The notes under the pieces: model-generated
The model's input: only the letters and a program-made list of their open reading frames with translations
What the model was told of the DNA's origin: nothing
The model's database searches: none
Made by a program: the position numbers and the translations under genes
Source: Chara braunii
Taxonomy: Eukaryota; Streptophyta; Charophyceae; Charales; Characeae
Length of the DNA: 64,000 bases
Assembly: GCA_003427395.1 (NCBI GenBank)
Contig: BFEA01000548.1
Span: 265,817 to 329,816, forward strand
Direction of reading: 5' to 3'
Shown here: positions 10,930 through 21,190 of the stretch, in pieces
How the letters are laid out: each line of letters starts with the position of its first letter
How positions within the stretch are numbered: the stretch's first letter is position 1

Positions 10930-11190
10930 ATGCCCGAGGCACGTAGAGGACTAGGAAGGGGCAGAGCCGGAAGAGCGGGGAAGACTCGTGAAGAGCCGCC
11001 GCCCCGTGCAAGGTGCGAGTACAGTTCAGAGGAAGAGGAGGAGGCCCGAGGATATGGCTACACAAAACCATACACGCGCCACTCACTCACTGCTTGGCAC
11101 GAGAGAACTCCATTGTCGATGAAGATGGAATACTTCCAAAAGAAGTTTGAGGCGCGCTATGGCGCCCCAAATCTTTCCTCTCCTCCGTAG
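10930..11190 (+). CDS. Antisense ORF of the giant element (aORF), copy 2
   Basis: The ATG at 10930 begins MPEARRGLGRGRAGRAGK. Next come REEPPPRAR, a run of Glu (EEEEEA), GYGYT, RHSLTAWHERTP, YFQKKFEARYGAP and a stop at 11188-11190 (86 codons). The frame is also open upstream to about 10720, but conservation with copies 1 and 3 is best from this ATG. The protein has a Gly/Arg-rich basic N-terminus, an acidic patch and a conserved aromatic/basic C-terminal motif. It is encoded against the direction of gag-pol, between integrase and 3' LTR. Antisense ORFs in this place are known from plant Tat-lineage elements such as Grande, but whether the proteins are related cannot be judged here. Copy 3 is longer at the C-terminus, so a premature stop here is possible. 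Confidence 0.6.
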   Translation: MPEARRGLGRGRAGRAGKTREEPPPRARCEYSSEEEEEARGYGYTKPYTRHSLTAWHERTPLSMKMEYFQKKFEARYGAPNLSSPP

Positions 11191-12820
11191 TCTGCTAGAG
11201 TCCCCACTACCCTTGTGGCGAGTAAGGCCCTAGTGCAAGCCTTTTCGCCTTCTATTTCGTGCACAGTTTTTTCTACCTCTCATCTTAATAATTACACTCT
11301 TTTTTGTATCTTTTTTCTTTCTTTCTTTAATTCAAGTTGAATTCATGACCATCCTCTATATTCTGTATAAGCGCGACTTCCTCTCAAATTTATGAATCCT
11401 TTTTTTTCGTTCTTCTGCTCATGCTACACTTCATAGCGTCTCAGGCTCAAGAGTTTGAATACTTCGAGGTCGGGGATGCATGTTCCTTGTGAACCAGGCC
11501 GCTTGTCGGCCATCAACTAAGAAGGATTTCTCATCTGCTGCTGGCTTGACTTGCCGCTGAACCTTTTTAGCCATGAAGTTGCCTTGTCCCTTGTCTTGAT
11601 AGTGATGCCAGGGATTTTTGTCCAATTGACTTCAACGTTGAGCACACTGATTCTATCTGCCATACTGGGGATAGGGTATACCAAACGCTTTTCCTGTTTT
11701 CAGACCTGAGTGAGATGCCTTCTCAACTTCTCAAGCAACTCAGGGGATACCAGACCCCGTTATTTTCTCTGGTCTGAGTGAGAGAAGGTTAACAATATTC
11801 GTATTTTTCATCACCACTTCAGGACACCCTTCACCACTTCAGGATGCAGCCTGCCTAAACAAGTGGTTTTCAGGGTCTTCGGACCTTTCACCACTTCAGG
11901 ACCATTCAGGTTTGAAAATCCTGAATAGTCCTGAAGTGGTGAAAGCTCCGAAGACCGTGAAAACCACCTGTTTAGGGAGACTGCATCCTCAAGTGGTGAA
12001 GGGTGGTTTTCATGGTCTTTGGACCTTTCATCACTTCAGGACCATTCAGGATTTTCAGACTGCCCAAAACTCTCACTTGACCACTTCATGACACCCTTCA
12101 CCACTTCAGGATGCAACCTTCCTAAACAGCTGGTTTTCAGGGTCTTCGGAACTTTCACCACTTCAAGACCATTCAGGATTTTCAGACTGCTCAAAACTCT
12201 CACTTCATAATTTTTATTCCTGAATTTTCAACTACTCGATAACCGCTTGTGGTCTGAGTGAGGTGCACTTTCACTTCTCAGACAAATAAAGGGGGATACC
12301 AAACCCCATTTTCTTGTTCTGGCCTTGAAGTTCTTAAAGTGTCTGCATGATCCTGCAAAACAGCGAGTCTCGTAGTCTCAACATACAGACCCCCTGGCAA
12401 GCAGTCATCAATCAGTAATTAAATAAAAATAAATAATTATAGAAGCCCATAATAAAATAATAAACATAAAAAGTTCTTCACACCCAAGAGTTATTGATTG
12501 CCTTGGTTTTGGCCTGCCACTGGTCAGGAATGACAAACCTCCCGTCAGCCTGACATACCTTATCCGGTCCGCCTCGGGCCAGGACCAATCAGACCATTTG
12601 TCTTGACGGCCGCTTTAACCTGCCTCCAGGTCAGGACCACCATATCCATTACTTGAGTATGGTGACCCTTTGGCACTCTAGCCAGGACACCAAGACTATA
12701 GCGGGTCTGGTCCCCCTATGATAGTAGACCTCCCGTCAGTCAAATTGTCCTGTACCCGGATTTGACCACTGCAGTCGGGGACCGGCTCACCCACCAGTTT
12801 TCGGCCTAGGGCCAGCCTGT
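11191..12820 (-). other. Rest of the Giant-2 3' region, non-coding
   Basis: Homologous (inverted) to about 61330-62450 of Giant-1: blocks such as 'cgcgacttcctctc' (11370), 'gataccagaccccgtt' (11750) and a long stretch at 12480-12810 rich in 'gtcaggaccacc'-like words. No sense ORF is visible. Homology ends at about 12820 and pol does not follow. It also holds the foldback repeat at 11828-12190. Confidence 0.6.
11828..12190. repeat. Foldback repeat: two 83-bp inverted arms plus two direct copies
   Basis: Arms 11828-11910 and 11920-12002 are reverse complements with about 7 mismatches in 83 positions, separated by a 9-base centre. Related copies of the same unit, in the orientation of the left arm, follow at about 12005-12095 and 12096-12190. 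Giant-1 shows no such block at the corresponding place, so it is an insertion or local amplification. RNA across it would form a long hairpin. Confidence 0.75.
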
Positions 12821-15220
12821 CGAGCGCACGGTCCCCTCTGGGGGGGAACCTTCCCGGCCGCGTCATGCAGGATTGGCAGAATTCGAAAGTCGCTTCACAA
12901 AAAGGGAAGCGGCAGAGCCGCTCCGGCCGAGTGCGTCAGCTATACCTCCATCGAGTCCCTACGACAGGATAGGGTCTCACAAGGTACAACTTGTCTCCAC
13001 CCGCGGGAGCTGTCACCATCCCTTGGGTGGGCGTATCCCTGCCGAGCTACTGAACCACACGCGAAAGTTTTTACTTGCAATCGCGGAGGTGGCCCAACCG
13101 AGGGCGTTTCTCGTATGCTTTAGCATAGGGGGTACGCTTGGTCCACGCCTAGCTCGGACCCGTACGCGAACCGTCACGTTGGGGTGTTGATCTCCCACTT
13201 GCGATTCAGCGTCGGTCGACTAGGACATCTTAACTCAACCATGCGATATATGACAAAACAAACTAACTCAGTGAAACAAGTAAGTCTAGTCCCTTTTTCA
13301 TACGTCCTGACCCATAACTCGAAAAAACCTTTGTGTATGAGCGAGACTCACACGAAGTTGCATAGAAATAATGCAACCGCCAAGGGAATCATAATGCTCA
13401 GTCATGTGTACTCAATTGATCTGCTATCATGGCGACACTTCATGCGTTACCCACATCCGCGCAGCCTCTCTTGGGTTTCGGGGTTGCGTACGACACTTAG
13501 ATGTCGAAAGCAAAATATCGTGAAGGGTTCTTCCTTCACGATATTGCACAGTTGAAGGATAAGTCGTGCGGCCCTTGCGGCACCCCTGTCTTTTAGGCAG
13601 CGGGTGACGATAAGCGAGAGGCGTAGGTCCGGCTCAAGGGGGAAACCCTTTTGTGTTGAACCCTAGTCTAGGGTTTCCTGGACAAGGACCTCGAATTCCA
13701 AGCTCAAAACCAACGTCCGACGAATAATTTAAGAGGCAAAACCCCTTTGAGATGAGATTCGATCGTCCCTCTCCTGAGGGAAGAAAAATAAGAGTAGTCG
13801 CGGGTTGGCGAGCAATTCGCCATGTCCAAACTAAGTCTCGGTCCGAACAAAGGTCGAGCACTAAACCTTGCGGTCGGCTTCTCATGCCTGCTCGCTAGAT
13901 GCGTGCGGCAAATGCAAAAAAAAAAAAAAAAAAGGGCGAGTCTCGAGGGAAATCAGGGAGAGTCATTCTCACAGCCATAGTCGAACCTTGTCACTCACAC
14001 CCTACACTCGTTCATCCATATCACTCTCAAATCAAGGAGCGAGTCCTCGCTCCCATACATACCTGCACATACATGAAACCCAATGAAAAAATTCACATCC
14101 AAATGCCACAAAACGTGGTCAACCTCTTTGCTCCCAGGTTCATGTCCCACACGCCCCTTTCCGACCCCCACTCAACAAAGGTATGTCCGTCCGATCCATT
14201 TCACACAACTTCTACATGACCATTCAAGAGAGGTTCCAAGGATATGTTTTCTTTCATACGGAAATTCCTTTCGCCTACATGGTCACAAACATATTGGCGT
14301 GGGTATACCAGTGGGTAGGAGTTCAGTCGCAAACCGACCTGCTATCAATCTGATAGTAGAAGTTGATGAATCTCAAGACTTCGAAGAACACTCGCAGGTA
14401 GCAATGACCTGCGTCACAAAGATCAAGGTTGCCATCGCCTGCCGAGTTAACGAAGTTCAACTCCGTATTGCACTCTAAGCTACTTAGCAGTAGCGTCTGG
14501 TAACGATGTGAAAATCCGAAAAATTTTGGCAACACTTCCTTTAGGGAAGTATGCGCGAAGAGTATTTACTATACTAAATCTAAAAAAAAACTTGTCACCC
14601 TGAAAATATCTGACAATAAACTAACTTTTTGGTTTTAGTAAAAATTTTGGCAACACTTCCTTTAGAAAGGAAGGCTTCCTGAATTCCTACTGACCCTAAA
14701 GACTAAACTATGTCCTATCCTGGCTGACATCTCTGAAACTTTGACTAACTTTGCGTATTTAACAGAAATTTTGGCATCATCTCCCCTAAGGAAAAGAGGC
14801 TCCCAGAACTTCTACTAACTCAGAGGCTACTCAAAGTCCTACAAAAACCAATCATACAAGGAGAGACAATGCGAAAACAAAGAGCAGCCATGTACCTGCT
14901 TGTTGCTCAAGCATAAGGCGAGCACTAGCAAACTACCTTATATAATGCAGAAGACAAACAGAGTTTGATAAAAAAGACAAAGCATTGTCAACAAGCATGT
15001 CATGTCCACATCGCATTCAGTCAGTTCAAAGCAAAGGTTCGTTCATCCAAAGTTTTCATATTTCGCTTGTTCGGATCACAAAGAAAACATTAGTCATGTA
15101 TCTTACTTAGTTGATTAACTATCCAAGTTGTTCTCAGTCAACCCCAATGCAATCATTAACACACTTAGCCTGAATTATTCTCACAAGGAGAAGAGTCAGA
15201 CCCTTGCCAACAAGCAAAAC
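12821..15220. other. Unassigned DNA between Giant-2 and the 66-bp array
   Basis: No protein family is recognised on either strand. A 105-codon plus frame (12873-13190) and an 83-codon minus frame (13885-13634) are open, but I cannot tie them to a family. A perfect 13-bp hairpin stands at 13514-13545 and an A run at 13915-13933. At 14520-14820 a phrase containing 'aaattttggca' and 'cttcctttag' recurs three times at about 120-bp spacing. Confidence 0.4.
13514..13545. repeat. Perfect 13-bp inverted repeat with 6-base loop
   Basis: AATATCGTGAAGG (13514-13526) pairs with CCTTCACGATATT (13533-13545) across the loop GTTCTT, with no mismatch. No T run follows and no gene is near, so I do not call it a terminator. 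Confidence 0.85.
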
Positions 15221-15224
15221 TGAT

Positions 15225-16127
15225 TGACTTAGCAAAGCGACCGGATCGGTCAAAAGGACCTCATCTACAACTCCATTTCAATGTCTTAGGCAAACAACAA
15301 AGCCACTGGATGAGTCAGGAGGACCTCATCTCCAGTCTCATTTCAATGTCTTAAGCAAACAACAAAGCGATCGGATCAGTCTGAAGGACCTCATGTCCAA
15401 CCCTATTTCAATGTCTTAGGCAAACAGCAAAGCGATCGGATCAGTCAGAAGGACCTCTTCTCCATCCCCATTTCAAAGTCTTAGGCAAACAGCAAAGCGA
15501 TCGGATCATTCTGAAGGACCTCATCTCCTGCCCCATTTCAATGTCTTAGGTAAACAGTAAAGCGTCTTGATCAGTCTGAAGGAATTCATCTCCAGCCATA
15601 TTTCAATGTCTAAGGCAAACAGCAAAGCGATCGGATCAGTCTGAACGACCTCATCTCCAACCCCATTTCAATGTCTTAGGCAAACAGCAAAGCGACCGGA
15701 TCAGTCTGAAGGACCTCATCTCCAGGCCCATTTCACTGTCTTAGGCAAACAGCAAAGCGACCGGATCAGTCTTAAGGACCTCATCTCCAACCCCATTTCA
15801 ATATCTTAGACAAACATCAAAGCGACCGGATCAGTCTGAAGGACGTGATCTCCAGCCCCATTTCAATATCTTAGGCAGACAGCAAAGCGACCAATTCAGT
15901 CTGAAGGACCTCATCTCCAGCCCCATTTCAATGTCTTAGGCAAACAGCAAAGCGACCGGATCAGTTTGGAGGACCTCTTCCCCAGCCCTATTTCAATGTC
16001 TTAGGCAAACATCAAAGCGACAGGATCAGTCTGAAGGACCTCATCTCCAGCCCCATTTCAATGTCTTAGGCAGACAGCAAAGCGATGGGATCAGTCTGAA
16101 GGACCTCATCTCCAGCCCCATTTCAAA
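15225..16127. repeat. 66-bp minisatellite, about 14 copies
   Basis: The unit contains 'aaagcgatcggatcagt', 'aggacctcatctcc', 'ccatttcaatgtctta' and 'ggcaaacagc'. Start points follow each other at 61-68 bases (for example 15360, 15427, 15493). Copies are diverged by point changes, the first and the one near 15560 most. The unit length divides by three, but stop codons occur and I see no coding role. Confidence 0.85.
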
Positions 16128-19080
16128 TCCCCGCACGCAAAAATCATGATTTTTAACCACAAACAGATGAATTAACATGCATAGTAGATTCCTTTTTTGA
16201 TTCAGTTAAAGTCTTGAAAAAGAAAACAAGCATATACAAAAGTCAAAGTCAAACAGACCAAAACCAGGTTTGTATAGATAAGGGGTTTATTGGGATTCTA
16301 ATGGTATAGTGTCGGCCTACCTCTGAGTTCCCTGCCTCCAGAGTCCCGCCTGGGCTCCGGCAGAGCTCCCGCAATCGGTGGGTCAACCTCCCACAAAAGG
16401 TCTTGATGCGGTCTTACGGGTTGCAATCTCGCCTCCCGCCTTCCTCTCCAAACACAGATTAGACTGAGAGGAAGAAGGATAGAGGAAGAAGAGTCAGACG
16501 CTCGAGATACGGGAAGCGGCCAACTCAACTCACATGAGAGGGCCTTGGTGCCTTCAGATCCTGAGGGCCCCGCAATGGGGTCCGAAAAACACAGTGAAGA
16601 CGGCCAAACCGTGGCCAAAACATAGAGTAACAGTCCTCGGGCAGGCCTCCAAGCTACCACCGCACTTCCACCGCAGCGCCTGACCAACCCTTTGAAGCCT
16701 CAGTGCCTCATCTCTGACCAATCCGCTACCACGCAACCTAGGAAGGTTACGGTTGTATAGTGTACAACCCCTGTGTACTATTCAAATATATGCATAGACG
16801 CGGTAGTATACAGCAACAACGCTTACCAACAAGGCTAATCAACGTCAGCCTCCATACAAGGGTAACAACGCAACACCCTCCTTCTAAATCAATACTTTGG
16901 ACCAGCCCAAGCTATGTACTGGCTCGTTACGACTCATTGGTCCCACTGGACAATCAACAGTCACTACCACCTCAATATGTTTAGTAATCCCACGCTGCCC
17001 GTTGTACGTGCCAAGTTCGCAATAGCAACAACAACCTCCATGTTGTTGTATCAACAACGTGTTGAGACAACCATCAACAGCGTCTGAATGTAGCTGATAG
17101 CAACACTTCTCAACGCAGTAACAACAACGATGTGACTCAACAATCGCTATTCGCAGCCTAGCAATGGCATGGCGGGCACAACAACAAAAGCACACGGATA
17201 GTGACAGCAAGGTGCACAGCAGTAGGTAGGCACACAACCACCACAGTAAAACACAATAATTGCGGTAGCACAAATCACAACGGAAAGTAGCCGCAACTGC
17301 AACGCAATGCCGAAACACATCAATGCCAAAACACAGTAGCGCCAAGTCACTGAAGCAGCGGTGGAAAGAGCAGCAGTCTCGATAAAGTCGTAATGAACAT
17401 TCTAGCCGGACTGAAATGCCAACTGCTGCTTTTCCAGGCTGTGGTCAACAACTTAGGTTATCTCTGGTTCCAACAGGCATACTCTCATTTTTCCTTTTCA
17501 ACAGATCGCAGCGGAGTTGGAGCAAATTTAAAGCAGTTGTTTGTGACCCACAGCTTGAACTCAGCACATGCGAAATCTGAGGCACATTGTTATCAGTAAC
17601 AACAAACCGTGTCAAGCACAACAAGTGTACTAAAGTGGCGCAAAGAATAGAGTGCGCTCAAACTGCAATGACAACACAGATTGTAGCCCATCCCTCACGG
17701 TCTGTAACCATCACACTTAGATACTTTGGATAGCGCTGCATACAGAGGAACCGCGACTACCTCAACTCACAATCCGGATGCACCGTATGTCCGCCTATTG
17801 TATTGCAACGAACAATCGACCACTCATTTTCAGCTCTCTCCCTCTGTCAAATCTCTCTCTAACTTACTTCTCCCCTTACAACCCTGCTCTGTTCCGTTTT
17901 ATGCGTTTGGCTGTGCACCACTACAGTGAGCAAACCTTCGGTCTGAACCGCCACACTGCTGAGAGCCACTCCGTCTACTGAGGTACACTCATGAGGAACA
18001 AAAGTAATGAGTCGGACGACCCTGTGACCTCTTCAACAGAAAATCCAACGAACCTGAGGTCTTCGTGACGAACATGAATGGTACCAGAGTGAAACGATGA
18101 AGGTCACATCTGGGATCAGGGCGAGCAGCAGCACGATAACAATCAGCGCCGGGAGTTCCGAAGATGGTATGAAAAACAACATGAGCCCCCCCCCCAGATG
18201 AAGACGACTACAGAGGGAAATGCCAATACTGCAATCAATAAAAACCAAGAAGTTGTTTTGTAACCACGAGCAGCCTGTTCATGCACGAGCAGCTACGATG
18301 TCCTGTAGGTAGCAACTTGATCGCCCTTCGCCCGAAAAGATTCAGTCGTCTGTAGCGGCCACCGTTGGTGGTGGTCGCAACTACTGGACTCAAGACAAGG
18401 AGAGGAGCATATCAGGCATTTTGGATGGGTAAGATTGCCCTGACTATGACGAATCCCATAAGCACAACGGAAACCAAGACTACGACGACGACGGCCTTGA
18501 TAAGCACAATAACCATGCTGGCGACCACAACCTCAATGAAAACGAGGTCACACGCTGACAAGTCAGTGCTCCACTTCTTACCAAATGTGTAAATGAGGCT
18601 GAGTCTTTTGTTAGCCCATGACCATATACATGTGCCCGGTAACAACACTAGTGTTGCCCCCGTACGGAAAGGAAATATATCTTCCCCCAACATATGAGAT
18701 GATGCACCGCCCAGCTGCAGGGGCACGTCCTACCTCTCTCTCCCTCCAGCAGCTGCGCTCTCGTTCAGCAAGGTGAGAGTGAGTCAATCACTAGAACCCG
18801 ACAGCGAAAACCAGACCACGACCGCGAAGCGAGAGGTCCCGGCCATGCTCAACAAAGATTGTGGCCACAAGGATGATCGAATGAGTCTGTTGTTGGGTCA
18901 TGGGAACACACACTCCCTTCCAACCATTCGCACCGAGAGATNGAGAGGGACTACTTCCACCNTTATGATGGACAAAATNGAAATGAATCTTCCACCAGTA
19001 TGAGGGGAGATTCTCCACGGCGTCTTGCAGTGGCCACTCGGCACCAACCACCCCACCTGGTAAGCCTCTCTCTCTCTCCN

Positions 19081-19140
<60 letters not shown>

Positions 19141-20460
19141 TCTGTGTATGTGTTGTGCTTGCTCCTGCTCTCTGTTCCTGGCTTGCGCTTCACTTTGTCA
19201 TGCGAGGTCGTCGGGGTCAGTGACGAGGATGAATCTTCCCTTAATCATGGGAAGTTTCACGACTGTTCTCTGACACTTTTTTTCCAATGCTGACGTGCCC
19301 GGACAAAATGTGCAAAACGAGAGTGAATCTTCAGTTAATCATGGGAAATATACATTGCATCCCAGCCGTACACGAAGAGAGTTAGAGAGAGATTACCTTC
19401 TGCAATAGAATGAGCAGGATCAGAGTGACTCTTCTGCCAAAGTGGCCAAGTGCATCGACCCGCTGGAGATCAACATAAATGGCCGCAGCGGCTCCTGATA
19501 GCAACACTATTGATATGAACCTCTTGATGAAGATCCCTTACAACAATCAGGTAAGCCCCTGTTCTTTCCCTCTTCCTTACTCGTTGTTCCTCACTTGCTC
19601 CCTTTACATCTCCCCTTCTCGCCAGTCTAACGCAGAGCACCATGCTTGTTCCTATTATGCACCGCGCATCCCCTACTAACTGTGCAGCCACATCCGCCCA
19701 CCTGTCAACCGATCTGAGTCCACCATCTGATGCACATTGCCTGAGAACCCCTATTTCGAGTTTTCACTCGCTCGTTTTCGTTAAGAAACGGGCGAGATCT
19801 GCCTTTTTCCATTTGTAGTCCTTCCCTATCTTCGCTACCTTCATCGCCTTCTTTCGAACGCACCTCATGCAGAACCACGTCCAGATTCGCTCTTCCTTCT
19901 TCGGCTTTTTCCCGACATTTCTTTTTCTTCTAGCCCACCATATATCCCTCTTTTTATCATTCTAATTATACCATTGAGGTCTTCTGGGCTCAAAGCTCCA
20001 ATCTAGTATTTTACCTCGCCCGTTTTCATTTGGAAACGGGCGGCTTCAGCTTCCCGCCTCCGCCCAACTCAAACCTGCCTTCGCCATTACTTTCTTCCTG
20101 TCCGCCTCTGCCAAAGTCAGTCTCCCTTCACAGCACTCTATTTCACAACTGCGTGGTGAAGCCGCCTAACAAAACTCACGCTATTCCGAGGGAAACTTCG
20201 GAGAGGGCCAATTCATTGACAACCGGTAAGTCTTTCGCTTGAATCAGCCAGGCCACAAGCACCCGCAACTTGGACCGAGAGGAAGGGGCAAAGTCCCATT
20301 CCCACCTCACGAAAATAAAATAAAAAAGTACATCAAAATAATAATAAAAAAATAAAAATAAAAAATAAAAATAAAAGTAGTGGTATTTCAGCTTGCACCG
20401 CAAGCTCCCACTCACCCACCTTCAATGGAGTTTGAGCTCAGGTTTGTATTTTAATAGCTC
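16128..20460. other. Unassigned DNA with low-complexity patches
   Basis: No gene supported. 16990-17340 is rich in CAA/TTG triplets on both strands, so its open frames are compositional. 18410-18600 is rich in ACN triplets. Single unknown bases occur at 18942, 18962, 18979 and 19080. A phrase with 'gaatcttc' and 'atcatggga' repeats at 19226 and 19320. Possible splice donors (ctggtaagc at 19058, caggtaagc at 19549) exist, but no exon chain can be built. Two related hairpins lie at 19767-19796 and 20017-20042. Confidence 0.35.
19064..19138. repeat. CT microsatellite
   Basis: About 35 CT units interrupted by one unknown base (19080) and a TT. It explains the overlapping open frames coding for Ser-Leu and Arg-Glu repeats. 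Confidence 0.95.
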
Positions 20461-20461
20461 G

Positions 20462-21190
20462 TGGGTATACTAACTGGGCTCGCTTAGGTGGTGTTCCCAC
20501 AAGACTGTTTTTCAACAGTCTGCGGGTGTACCAATAGAGCTTGCGTGGGTGGTGATACCAAATACCTCTTTCCAACAGTTCGCGGGTGTACCTCCTGGAC
20601 TATGCCTGTAGGTGCTGGTTTCACAGCCCTGTTTTCACGGGTGTACCAGCTGAGCTATGCCTACAGGTGTTGGTTTCACAGCCCTGTTTTCAACAGTTCA
20701 CGGGTGTACCAACTGAGGTAGGTCCTCTACTGTTGTTCCCACAGGCCTACTTTCAGCAGTCCGCGGGTGTACCAGTTGGGCCAAGTCTGACACTGTTGTT
20801 CCCATAGGCCTGTTGTTAGCTGTTTGCGGGTGTACCAGCTGAGGTAGGTCCGCAACTGTTGTTCCCACAGGCCTACTTTCAGCAGTCCGCCGGTGTACCA
20901 GCTGGGCCAAGTCCGCCACTGGTGTTCCCACAGGCCTACTTTCAGCAGTCCACGGGTGTACCAGTTGGGCCAAGTCCGCCACTGTTGTTCCCACAGGCCT
21001 GTTGTCAGCTGTTTGCGGGTGTACCAGCTGAGGTAGGTCTGCAACTGTTGTTCCCACAGGCCTATTTTCAGCAGTCCGCTTGTGTACCAGTTGGGCCAAG
21101 TCTGCCACTGCTGTTCCCACAGGCCTACTTTCCGCAGTCCGCGGGTGTACCAGCTGAACTTGGTCCAGTCCCAACGGTCCCACAGGACTG
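20462..21190. repeat. 63-bp minisatellite, about 12 copies
   Basis: The unit contains 'gcgggtgtaccag', 'tgttgttcccacaggc' and 'tactttcagcagtc'. Copies follow at 54-64 bases, regularly 62-64 from 20638 on. Two sub-types alternate in places (ttgggccaagtccg against gaggtaggtccgc), pointing to higher-order duplication. Because the unit is 21 codons, frames stay open on both strands: plus reads FPQAYFQQSAGVP repeats, minus reads RPVGTTVADLAQLVHP repeats. Neither strand has independent support, though the plus frame continues open past the array to about 21435. Confidence 0.85.

Larger units (their letters stand above)
3600..12820 (-). mobile_element. Giant-2: 3' region, polypurine tract and complete LTR of a giant LTR retrotransposon
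   Basis: Read on the minus strand this is collinear first with 61330-63500 (3' region with antisense ORF) and then with 44583-50979 (LTR of Giant-1). Landmarks in the same order and at similar spacing are 'ggtaggaagcctatca', 'tatgaccgttgg', ORF-A, a block around 6770 matching 47680, ORF-B and ORF-C. The last shared bases are 'gtgcgac' (3600-3606), matching 50973-50979. Gag and pol are missing: homology stops at about 12820. I interpret it as the 3' end of an element whose internal part was deleted. It is inverted with respect to Giant-1. Confidence 0.75.

Noticed and set aside
12873-13890. Insertion of organellar DNA
   Set aside because: The style of the sequence and the perfect hairpin suggested it, but I could not match any organellar gene, so it stays unassigned.
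15225-16127. Possible CRISPR-like array
   Set aside because: The whole 66-bp unit repeats with drift; there are no constant repeats separated by unique spacers, and the DNA is eukaryotic.
16884-17345. 153-aa Cys-rich minus-strand ORF
   Set aside because: It derives from CAA/TTG and CA-rich low-complexity DNA; no motif or second copy supports it.
19000-19560. Host gene with introns suggested by two GTAAG donors
   Set aside because: No acceptor/exon chain or protein family could be built; the CT microsatellite accounts for the open frames.
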